DNA from: Methylomonas sp. UP202
Lineage (GTDB): Bacteria; Pseudomonadota; Gammaproteobacteria; Methylococcales; Methylomonadaceae
Direction of reading: 5' to 3'
Length of the DNA: 64,000 nt
NCBI RefSeq assembly: GCF_029910655.1
Contig: NZ_CP123897.1
Span: 4,949,547-5,013,546, forward strand
The notes beneath the pieces were generated by a model. It was not told where the DNA came from. It searched no databases and saw nothing but the letters and a program-made list of their open reading frames with translations. Below, piece after piece: positions 9,513-16,267 of this stretch. How positions within the stretch are numbered: position 1 is the stretch's first letter; each line of letters starts with the position of its first letter. Position numbers and translations under genes: made by a program.

Positions 9513-9989
9513 TTATTCATCCCATTCTTCGTCCGCCATCTCGTCAAAACGGCCCTGATCTTTACCGGATTTTTGTTTAAAAATGCGCTCCAGCAGCGGA
9601 GACAAGGTACCGGCCAGTTCTTTTTGTATCTCGGCAACCACTTCTTCAATATCCGGCCCGCCTTTAACGATGACCGGATGCGCGCCCAATTTGATCAACT
9701 CGTTGGTCGCGGAGCCGCCAACCGAGCCGCAGTAGACCAAATCGCAGCCGTTCAACCAAGCCAGTTTCGGCTTCAGCTTGTCTTCGTTACCGTCGCGTAG
9801 CTCCTTGCCGAACGATTTAGCCGCCAACGGAATCGCGCTATCGGCATCGATACTGTACACGTGAAAGCCTGACGACGAGCCGAAATGCTGATTGATAATT
9901 TCCCCATCCGAGCTTGCAAACGCCACCAGCAACTTATCGGCTTCGACATCAAGCTCCGCAACACAATTTACTTCGGCAAGTTGACTCAT
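9513..9989 (-). CDS. NifX/NafY-type iron-molybdenum cofactor-binding protein
   Basis: A 158-residue member of the dinitrogenase iron-molybdenum cofactor biosynthesis family. This fold binds NifB-co or FeMo-co during transfer to nitrogenase. Supporting segments are LLVAFASSDGEIINQHFG near residue 20, FHVYSIDAD, and the CDLVYCGSVGGSA loop followed by HPVIVKGGPDIEEVV, all in family order. The C-terminal 25 residues are unusually acidic. A GAGGAG ribosome site precedes the ATG. No other nif gene is in the window, so a role with nitrogenase is likely but not shown. A MITE lies 42 bases upstream of the start codon. Confidence 0.8.
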   Translation of the reverse strand: MSQLAEVNCVAELDVEADKLLVAFASSDGEIINQHFGSSSGFHVYSIDADSAIPLAAKSFGKELRDGNEDKLKPKLAWLNGCDLVYCGSVGGSATNELIKLGAHPVIVKGGPDIEEVVAEIQKELAGTLSPLLERIFKQKSGKDQGRFDEMADEEWDE

Positions 9990-10025
9990 ATAACACTCCT
10001 CAAAGACTATTTTGACTCGAAAACG

Positions 10026-10030
10026 ATTAA
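10026..10030. repeat. Target-site duplication, left copy (ATTAA)
   Basis: Direct copy of the ATTAA at 10197-10201; the two abut the ends of the MITE-like element. Confidence 0.7.
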
Positions 10031-10196
10031 CCTAAAAAGGACAGTTGGCGTGTATTGCGGGCCGTTCGTGCTGAGCAACGTCGAAGCATGGACGGCTCGC
10101 AATACACTCGCCAAACGGGTGAATGAAAAATCCCGCGCGCCCTTCGACAAACTCAGAACCAACGGAATTTTTCATCGCCAAACTGCTCTTTTTAGG
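10031..10196. mobile_element. MITE-like element with terminal inverted repeats and 5-bp target duplication
   Basis: A 166-bp non-coding element. Its ends are near-perfect inverted repeats of about 20 bases: CCTAAAAAG-G-ACAGTT-GGCG on the left and, reverse-complemented, CCTAAAAAG-AGCAGTTTGGCG on the right. It is flanked on both sides by ATTAA (10026-10030 and 10197-10201), a target duplication expected from transposition. Internally there are further paired arms: GTATTGCGGGCCG with CGGCTCGCAATAC, and TGAAAAATC with a matching arm near 10165. It also carries the GCTGAG/TTCGACAAACTCAG words typical of REP sequences. It encodes nothing and would depend on a transposase elsewhere. Confidence 0.82.
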
Positions 10197-10201
10197 ATTA
10201 A
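10197..10201. repeat. Target-site duplication, right copy (ATTAA)
   Basis: Pairs with 10026-10030 on the other side of the element. Confidence 0.7.
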
Positions 10202-10281
10202 GTTAATATCCTGCTATCGACGATAATTAGTATTAGCAATCGCCTCCAAAATAACAGGCGAAACCGCCAAAAACCACCGAA

Positions 10282-10599
10282 TTACTTTCGCTGGCGATAT
10301 TCCGCGACCAACACTTTAATCTTTAATCGCATAATTTCTTTCAGCATACGCATTTTTCGATCGTGCTCCTGATGCGCAATATCGTAGATTTGTTTTCTCA
10401 GTGTTTCATCGCTATCTTCAGGTAGACTCAAGGACCATTCGGTGAAAAAAGTATCGAAGCCGTCTATCGTTTTAATCAATTCAAATCTCAGTTTTTCTCT
10501 GTCGTTCTTCGGAATCGCCTTTAGCGCATCGTCGATAACCGCATCGAGCTCCGATTTTTGTTGCCTGTCCGGAACGGGGAACAGAATGATTTCAGACAT
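10282..10599 (-). CDS. Hypothetical helical protein
   Basis: A 105-residue soluble protein, almost entirely helical and rich in Lys, Glu and Arg, with a C-terminal basic helix of about 30 residues. The start at 10599 (MSEIILFPVPD) is preferred to one 12 codons upstream, though neither has a good ribosome site. The first twelve residues are strand-like. Base composition is lower in GC than in the housekeeping genes nearby. Family not recognised; the basic helix could bind nucleic acid, which is a guess. Confidence 0.5.
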   Translation of the reverse strand: MSEIILFPVPDRQQKSELDAVIDDALKAIPKNDREKLRFELIKTIDGFDTFFTEWSLSLPEDSDETLRKQIYDIAHQEHDRKMRMLKEIMRLKIKVLVAEYRQRK

Positions 10600-11340
10600 A
10601 AATACCGACAATTGATAAGCAAGCGAACACAACATTATTTTTGTATAACGTGCTTAATTCATATTTTACACCACTTTATAAGCGATTGATTTAACGACAA
10701 AAAGATTGCATTTGTTTGTTGTGTTTGTAACAAACAAGAGCCCGCCGCGAGCGCGATGTTTGAATGGTTACAGTGGCGGGTGAGTCCTGAGTCGCCACCC
10801 GTTTTGAAATGCGGCCGGAGGTGCCGAAGTACCGATCGCCCAGGCAGAGGATAGACAGCAGAGGGAGCAAAACCCGCATCGCGGCGGCGGAGTTTGTCCG
10901 CTGCGTCCGGCAATTGCCGGACCGCCCCATCCCCCCAATCGGCGACTCCGGACTCCCCGCGATAACAAGCGTTCAAGTTCGCACGGTTTCCCACTTCGCG
11001 GAATTCGCAGCGCGGGAACCTCTATCGCAAGGCCACTAATTCGGCCCGCAACGATAAACGTCCGAATAGCGGTGCTCCGAGCGGGCAACGTAAGCGCGGA
11101 CCCTCGCGCAGCAATAAACCGCGCCTTGCAAGCGGAAACTAGCCGAGAACCATGCAATCCGGTTTAGCCGACACAAGTTATGACCGATATTCGGTTCGCC
11201 CAGTCGAAACACAATGCGGTACGCCGTTTGACAGTCTCAGGGCGAGGAAAAGGTAAGGCTTGATCGGCCAAAAGCTGTCAATGACCTATTTTTTTGAATG
11301 ACCGATTAAGGTTACATAAGCCCCATTAGCCATGAGTATT
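10600..11340. other. Gene-poor stretch with a 9-bp palindrome
   Basis: About 740 bases with no gene I can support. At 10712-10737 a perfect inverted repeat TTGTTTGTT-N8-AACAAACAA lies about 115 bases upstream of the gene starting at 10599. Around 10963-11142 (+) there is a Met-less open stretch of basic residues ending in a stop, perhaps a gene remnant. The right end shades into the AT-rich island. Confidence 0.45.
11290..11299. repeat. Direct repeat flanking the AT-rich island, left copy
   Basis: TTTTTTGAAT, identical to 13070-13079. The pair brackets the three-gene cassette. It is short and AT-rich, so it may be chance. Confidence 0.35.
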
Positions 11341-11955
11341 CTAGGATGCCTGTTGCTGATCATAATCACGAAATACGTTTTCATGAAATCTGCAGAAATG
11401 TATAGACAGCTTAAACAGAAATAAGTAAAACCCAGCCTGACTAAGGGTAAATTGTTTTTTTCTATCTGTTTTTTTGCAGAAAAGTTGTACGGGCAATGTG
11501 TGCAAGTCATCTAGCACAGCAATATGATCTGACTCCAAACATCCTCCTTTGGGAAGATAGAACAACGAAGTCACTCGTTGTAGTTTAATTGAGCTAATTT
11601 TCGTTGAAACTTTCTCTACATCAATTCCGTTCCTAGTCAGCAAATTTTCATATAGAGAAAGAGGAATGATGGGGGCAAATATCATGCGCGCCGGAACCTC
11701 TCTTGGATTTTCCGGACTAATATCGCAACTGTTGCTAAGAATAATTCCTCTTATTGACTTCCGATCACCGCTTTCTAGATTAATTATATCAAGACCGTTC
11801 CAGCCATCGCCTTGCAATAATTCATCTTGGCATTTTGTCGTGTAATAATTAATTTTCTCAGGAAAATCTTTAAGTGCTTTAACAAGGCCATTTTTTGCTT
11901 CCTGAGTCAAATAATATGGGATGTGATCGTTAATGTTCTCTAAAGTAATACCCAT
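11341..11955 (-). CDS. Uncharacterised protein, third gene of the TIGR04255 island
   Basis: A 204-residue soluble protein. The longer frame begins inside the preceding gene; the start at 11955 (MGITLENIND) falls eight bases before the previous stop ends and is preferred. A short conserved-looking core reads GIILSNSCDIS at about 70-80, followed by ARMIFAPIIPLSLYENLL, LQRVTSLFYLP and, at the end, KLSIHFCRFHENV. I know proteins with this SNSCDI...API...LFYLP...HFCRF arrangement only as hypothetical proteins. Cys and His in these motifs could form an active or metal site (inference). It is AT-rich and in one transcription unit with the two genes before it. Confidence 0.7.
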   Translation of the reverse strand: MGITLENINDHIPYYLTQEAKNGLVKALKDFPEKINYYTTKCQDELLQGDGWNGLDIINLESGDRKSIRGIILSNSCDISPENPREVPARMIFAPIIPLSLYENLLTRNGIDVEKVSTKISSIKLQRVTSLFYLPKGGCLESDHIAVLDDLHTLPVQLFCKKTDRKKQFTLSQAGFYLFLFKLSIHFCRFHENVFRDYDQQQAS

Positions 11956-11962
11956 AAATAAG

Positions 11963-12307
11963 TTAGCTTTGATACAAGTCCCATAAATTATCAAATAAAA
12001 CCCGCTCAAATTCATGGCCTAGAGCTTCTTGATTTGAAGAAAGCTCCTCATAAAAACCAGTAATAGCAACTTCAAATATTGTTTCCTCTGATGCCGCGTA
12101 TTGTCTGGTCAAAATATTCTTGTTTGGTTCATGCGTTGGAGATGTTCCAAGCAGAACAAAAGCATAATTATTGCTATTCGTGAAATTTAATGCACTTGAG
12201 GATGGCTCACTATTGCAATCGGAAGGCAAGGAGGTGCCGGCCAATATTCCTGCTATCACAACCGTGCCAAATGTTCGGGATGTCTGTGCAGTATGGTATT
12301 TATTCAT
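11963..12307 (-). CDS. Uncharacterised small protein, second gene of the TIGR04255 island
   Basis: A 114-residue protein whose start overlaps the end of the TIGR04255-like gene by eight bases, so it is probably translationally coupled. It has a weakly hydrophobic N-terminal run, TVVIAGILAGTSL at about 15-27, a Ser/Asn-rich middle, and a helical acidic C-terminus ending EALGHEFERVLFDNLWDLYQS. The N-terminal run is too short to call as a membrane anchor with confidence. The next gene begins seven bases after its stop. AT-rich. Function unknown. Confidence 0.65.
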   Translation of the reverse strand: MNKYHTAQTSRTFGTVVIAGILAGTSLPSDCNSEPSSSALNFTNSNNYAFVLLGTSPTHEPNKNILTRQYAASEETIFEVAITGFYEELSSNQEALGHEFERVLFDNLWDLYQS

Positions 12308-13049
12308 ATTCTGGCTCCAGTCGCGCGATAGTCTGTTCAGTAATGCAATCGAAAAATGTCTCTTTGTTTATCCGATGAATATGCTCAAGTGCGTTATCCA
12401 AATCTACCTCAAGCTGTTCAACGGAAATGCCGCCAGTGTCCTTTATAGTATCAATATCAATCACAACACCGTGACGTTCAGAGTTGTTTGGCATAAGCAC
12501 TTTCGCTCCAGAAATAATCTGTAGGATGTTGATGAACCCCTCAACGGAAATTTCCATTCGCACTTGATAAGGCTCCTTAGTTAAGTTATGACTTCCAATT
12601 CTCAACGATAAATTAGCTAAACTAACTTGATCAGCGAAGTCATCAGATTCTATAAGATCAACATATTTGGTCGAATAGCGTACAACCTTGTCAATTAATC
12701 TACTTTTCTTTAAAATACCAATCAATTTAATAATTGTTGGCTTAAAATCATTCCATCCTTTATATGGCAAGTTGCAAGAAACAGCTATACTGCGATCACC
12801 AATTAAAAAACTATAATTATCTAAACGAATACGGACGAGTGGAACATATTGTAAATTTGGATCGCTGTTTCGTAACGCTTCTGGTATTTCGAACTGTGGA
12901 AGCCGTTCTAATTGCTTTTCTCCTTCAAATTCCGAAAACAGAATTCCAGGCAGTATACTGGACACGGGAAAATGAGTAATAAAACGACACTCAAAAAGGG
13001 CGTCCAATAGTGGTTCTTTGCAAAGTCGCTTTGGAAGTCTGTTGGCCAT
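12300..13049 (-). CDS. TIGR04255-type protein, first gene of the island
   Basis: A 249-residue protein matching from memory the sporadically distributed TIGR04255 family. It has the opening RLPKRLCKEPLLDALFECRF, a middle YVPLVRIRLDNYSFLIGDRSIAVSC region, a YSTKYVDLIE segment, and a helical C-terminus. The family has no established biochemical function; its patchy distribution suggests horizontal transfer. Codon use here is strikingly AT-rich against GC-rich neighbours on both sides. It heads a compact three-gene unit. The upstream 240 bases are AT-rich and contain a possible TATACT minus-10 about 15-20 bases before the ATG. A database search is needed to confirm the family. Confidence 0.72.
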   Translation of the reverse strand: MANRLPKRLCKEPLLDALFECRFITHFPVSSILPGILFSEFEGEKQLERLPQFEIPEALRNSDPNLQYVPLVRIRLDNYSFLIGDRSIAVSCNLPYKGWNDFKPTIIKLIGILKKSRLIDKVVRYSTKYVDLIESDDFADQVSLANLSLRIGSHNLTKEPYQVRMEISVEGFINILQIISGAKVLMPNNSERHGVVIDIDTIKDTGGISVEQLEVDLDNALEHIHRINKETFFDCITEQTIARLEPEYE

Positions 13050-13069
13050 ATTTACGCTAAGTATATGTG

Positions 13070-13079
13070 TTTTTTGAAT
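13070..13079. repeat. Direct repeat flanking the AT-rich island, right copy
   Basis: Second copy of TTTTTTGAAT, lying 21 bases upstream of the first gene of the cassette. Confidence 0.35.
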
Positions 13080-13287
13080 TTAAACGGCAATGAATAGCTT
13101 AATTAATTACTATGCCCAGATGCTACCTTCACAGAGAAAGGCAAACTGTTTCGTGCCTGCAGACATACAAGCAATACAAGGAATTAAATATTTAATCGTA
13201 GATATACCACCAAATTTACTTCTATATAATATCGATTAAATCTGTGTATGTTTTTATCTATCCGTATATCATTGCCACGAGTTAGCA

Positions 13288-13401
13288 ATGGCCGGTAAAG
13301 ATCAAAGCAAAGACATTACACCAGATGGAGCGACTGACCGCAATGGGCCGAAACCCGCCATCCCCAAAATTCAGCGCGGCTCTAAAACGTCATCGGCGTA
13401 A
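13288..13401 (+). CDS. Possible 37-residue ORF or gene remnant
   Basis: An ATG at 13288 opens a 37-codon frame of polar, Lys/Asp/Pro-rich residues (beginning MAGKDQSKDITPDG) with normal GC-rich codon use. There is no ribosome site. It sits between the AT-rich island and the convergent methyltransferase gene, so it may be the surviving end of a gene cut by insertion of the island. Confidence 0.25.
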   Translation: MAGKDQSKDITPDGATDRNGPKPAIPKIQRGSKTSSA

Positions 13402-13409
13402 CTCACCGT

Positions 13410-14165
13410 TTATGTTACTCCTCCCGGTCCACCGAGCTCGGGCAGGCGGTAGCAGTATAGGCGGGTGCGGTGGGGATCGGAGAGTTCGACGACGGTTTCA
13501 GGCAGCCAATCCGGAATAGCGAACGACGAGGAAACGAACAGGCTGCCGGGGCGCATTTCGGCGTGGACTTTGCCGCCGATTTGGATCATCACGGCCGGAG
13601 ACAGAAAGGCGTAACCCAAGTCGTATTCGGCCAAGGACTGTTGCCAGAGGTTGCAACGTTGGACCGCGACATTGGCTTGACCGCGACAGCGCCAGCGGGC
13701 CAGCAGCCAGGGCAGTGGCGCTCGCTCCCAGGCGGCAATCCTCAGTTTGGGACACTGTCTTGCTAGCGGCAGCGCGACGCTGCCGATGCCGGCGCCGATT
13801 TCGACGCAGATCTTCGCCCGCTCTCGCTTGGCAATGTCCGCCAGCGCCAGCGCCACGGCCGGCGAGGACAAGAACAGCGGCACGTCGCCGCGAAACGTCC
13901 CCCAAAACACCAGCAGCATGACCAAAAATCCGGCCAAGTACCAGACCGGCGACAATTGTAGAGTCGTAGCGAGTACCAGCGCCGGCAGGAATACCAAATG
14001 GATAGGCAGCCACCACTTGGGTTGGCGAAGCAGGCGAGAGAATACTCCGGCGGCGCCGGCCTGGATCAGTAACAGCCAGCCTAGCGGTTGCGGCCAGTAG
14101 CGATTTAACGAAGCGGTCAGGACGAGTGCGGCGGCTTGGCAGGCCAGAACTTTGAGCCATTGCAT
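13410..14165 (-). CDS. Membrane-anchored class I SAM-dependent methyltransferase-like protein
   Basis: A 251-residue protein in two parts. Residues 1-90 form three or four membrane helices (for example WYLAGFLVMLLVFWGTF). Residues 95-250 form a short Rossmann-like domain with the SAM-binding motif I, VEIGAGIGSVALPLA, and an acidic-loop segment RIAAWERAPL in place of motif II. Soluble class I enzymes are often larger, so the catalytic half here is minimal. Substrate unknown; the membrane anchor points to a lipid, quinone-like or membrane-protein target, which is inference. Confidence 0.75.
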   Translation of the reverse strand: MQWLKVLACQAAALVLTASLNRYWPQPLGWLLLIQAGAAGVFSRLLRQPKWWLPIHLVFLPALVLATTLQLSPVWYLAGFLVMLLVFWGTFRGDVPLFLSSPAVALALADIAKRERAKICVEIGAGIGSVALPLARQCPKLRIAAWERAPLPWLLARWRCRGQANVAVQRCNLWQQSLAEYDLGYAFLSPAVMIQIGGKVHAEMRPGSLFVSSSFAIPDWLPETVVELSDPHRTRLYCYRLPELGGPGGVT

Positions 14166-14402
14166 TGCGACCTACTTCAGCCGGATTTCGCGTGGAAAGT
14201 CAGGACGGGAACGACGCTTTGTCGAAATTGGGTGTTGTTCTTCGGCACGAAGCTTCATTTTCCGGGGCAATGTAGCGGCGTCATAACGGGTGGCCCTAAA
14301 AATTCGTTGGCAATACACGGTTCGGTGCCGGAATGTCTTCGATCGCGGCTGAAGTCGCTTCGCCCCTCTTTTCATACTTCGGGACGAAAATCCGTTCGGC
14401 CG

Positions 14403-15338
14403 TCAGGAAGTCGGCCCGATCTTGGTATTTTGCTGTATCGCCGGAGATACATTTTGCAAGGCCGGCAGGTCCTCCGCGCCGTCGTGCAGCACCTGGTTTT
14501 CGGTCTTCTTGTTCATAACGATGATCGAAATACGCCGGTTCATCGGGTCGGTCGGGTCTTGCACGTTGTAGGAAATACTCGATGCCAGCCCCACCACCCG
14601 CAGTACCTTCTCCTCGCCCAAACCTCCTTGGGTCAGCTCCCGGCGCGCCACGTTGGCCCGATCGCTGGACAGCTCCCAGTTGGAATAGCCGCTACGGTTG
14701 CTGGGAAACGGCAAGGCGTCGGTGTGACCGTTGATCGTCACCTTATTCGGCAATTCGTTGATCACCGGCGCCAATTCGCGCAGGATGGCCTGAGCATAGG
14801 TTTCAATCCCGGAACTGGCCAGCTTGAACATCGGCCGGTTTTGGGCATCGATGATCTGGATTTTCAGGCCTTCCGGCGTGGTTTCCAGTTTGATTTGATC
14901 CTTGTATTCGGCCAGTTTGGCGTTGGCATCCAGCATGGATTCGATTTTTTCCTGCAATTTTTCCAGCTTTTGCTTTTCCTGTTCCTCGGCCAGTTTTTCG
15001 ATGTCCTCGGGCGAAGGCGGCGCCGGCGGTGGTGGCTTGTCCTCGCCCATGTGAACCTGACCGACATCCTTGGAGGCCAAATCCGAGCCGCCGGCCTTGA
15101 TGATGTTGGCGCGGTCGCCGACCCCGGAACCGCTCATCGCCACGCCGAACGGGTTCTGGAAATATTCGGAAATCCCTTTCTTGGTGGCCTCGTCGGTCGA
15201 ACCCAGTAACCACATCAACAAGAAAAACGCCATCATCGCCGTCACGAAGTCGGCATAGGCGATTTTCCAGGCGCCGCCGTGGTGGCCGCCGTGACCGCCT
15301 TTCTTGACCTTCTTGATGATTATCGGTTGTTCGGCCAT
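14403..15338 (-). CDS. motB: Flagellar motor stator protein MotB
   Basis: Plug and peptidoglycan-binding half of the proton-driven flagellar stator. The 311-residue protein has a Gly/His/Lys-rich cytoplasmic start, one membrane helix at about 29-46 with the proton-carrying Asp30 in AYADFVTAMMAFF, an acidic Pro-rich linker, a coiled segment, and an OmpA-like domain from about 160. That domain includes NGHTDALPFP and the SNWELSSDRANVARREL peptidoglycan motif. Start follows AAAGGG. It lies 13 bases after motA. No other flagellar genes are in the window. Confidence 0.96.
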   Translation of the reverse strand: MAEQPIIIKKVKKGGHGGHHGGAWKIAYADFVTAMMAFFLLMWLLGSTDEATKKGISEYFQNPFGVAMSGSGVGDRANIIKAGGSDLASKDVGQVHMGEDKPPPPAPPSPEDIEKLAEEQEKQKLEKLQEKIESMLDANAKLAEYKDQIKLETTPEGLKIQIIDAQNRPMFKLASSGIETYAQAILRELAPVINELPNKVTINGHTDALPFPSNRSGYSNWELSSDRANVARRELTQGGLGEEKVLRVVGLASSISYNVQDPTDPMNRRISIIVMNKKTENQVLHDGAEDLPALQNVSPAIQQNTKIGPTS

Positions 15339-15351
15339 CGCGGATTACCCT

Positions 15352-16197
15352 TTACTTGCCGGCTTTCAAGGCCGCTTCGAGTTCGGCAAAGTCGGGCCGA
15401 GAGTGGTGCGGAATCGTGGTCCGCATAAATTCGACGGTCATGGCCGGCGAAGTGCCTTTCGCGCAATTCAGCAAGCCCTTCTGGGTGCATTTGTAGGCAT
15501 TGCTCTCTTCTTCCAGGCGGGCTTCCATCACCGACGCCACCGGGCCGATAAATCCGTAAGACACTAAGATACCGAGGAAGGTACCGACCAAGGCCGCCGC
15601 GATCAATTTACCCAGCTCGGCCGGCGGAATACCGACCGACTCCATCGTATGCACCACCCCCATCACCGCCGCGACGATACCGAAGGCCGGCATGCCGTCG
15701 CCGACTTTTTGGACGGCCTTGATCGGTTCGTTGCCTTCGGCATGATGGACTTCGATCTCGGCATCCATGATGTCCTCGAGCTGATTGACGTCGACGCCGG
15801 TCAGGATCAAGCGCAGTTTGTCGCAAATGAATTCCATCAAATGATGGTCGTGGACGATTTTTTCGCCGAAGATCGAGCTGCCTTCCGGATCGTCCACGAC
15901 TTTTTCCAGGGATAACAAGCCTTCCTTACGGGCTTTTTGACTCAGCGCGTTAAAGCTCATCAGCAGCTCCATGTAATATTCCTTGGTATAGGTGCTGCCC
16001 TTCAAGGTGGCGGTACCGCCGGCCATGGCCGCCTTGCTGACCGTCAGCGAGTTGCTGGCCAGGAAGGCGCCAAACGCCGAACCGACGATGATCAACACCT
16101 CGACCGGCTGCCACAGCACCCCGAGATGTCCGCCGGCCATCAAGAAACCACCCAGTACGCAGCCCAGGATGATTACATAACCAATGATTACGAACAT
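15352..16197 (-). CDS. motA: Flagellar motor stator protein MotA
   Basis: Four-helix inner-membrane partner of MotB; the two form the proton channel that turns the flagellar rotor. The 281 residues show the MotA pattern: an N-terminal pair of helices, a cytoplasmic loop with the rotor-contact residues Arg90 and Glu98 (same numbers as E. coli), Pro170 in GDGMPAFGIVAAVMG, and two further helices. The normal E. coli length is 295. GGGG lies six bases before the ATG. Transcribed with motB. Confidence 0.97.
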   Translation of the reverse strand: MFVIIGYVIILGCVLGGFLMAGGHLGVLWQPVEVLIIVGSAFGAFLASNSLTVSKAAMAGGTATLKGSTYTKEYYMELLMSFNALSQKARKEGLLSLEKVVDDPEGSSIFGEKIVHDHHLMEFICDKLRLILTGVDVNQLEDIMDAEIEVHHAEGNEPIKAVQKVGDGMPAFGIVAAVMGVVHTMESVGIPPAELGKLIAAALVGTFLGILVSYGFIGPVASVMEARLEEESNAYKCTQKGLLNCAKGTSPAMTVEFMRTTIPHHSRPDFAELEAALKAGK

Positions 16198-16267
16198 TGT
16201 TGCCCCTAAAAGTTAACTAGAACATTCAAGCGATGGATTTTGCCGGCTACGCGTTGGCCTCGCCCCG

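Noticed and set aside
10691..10930. Minus-strand frame with a signal-like MRVLLPLLSILCLG start
   Set aside because: No ribosome site, poor downstream character; probably chance.
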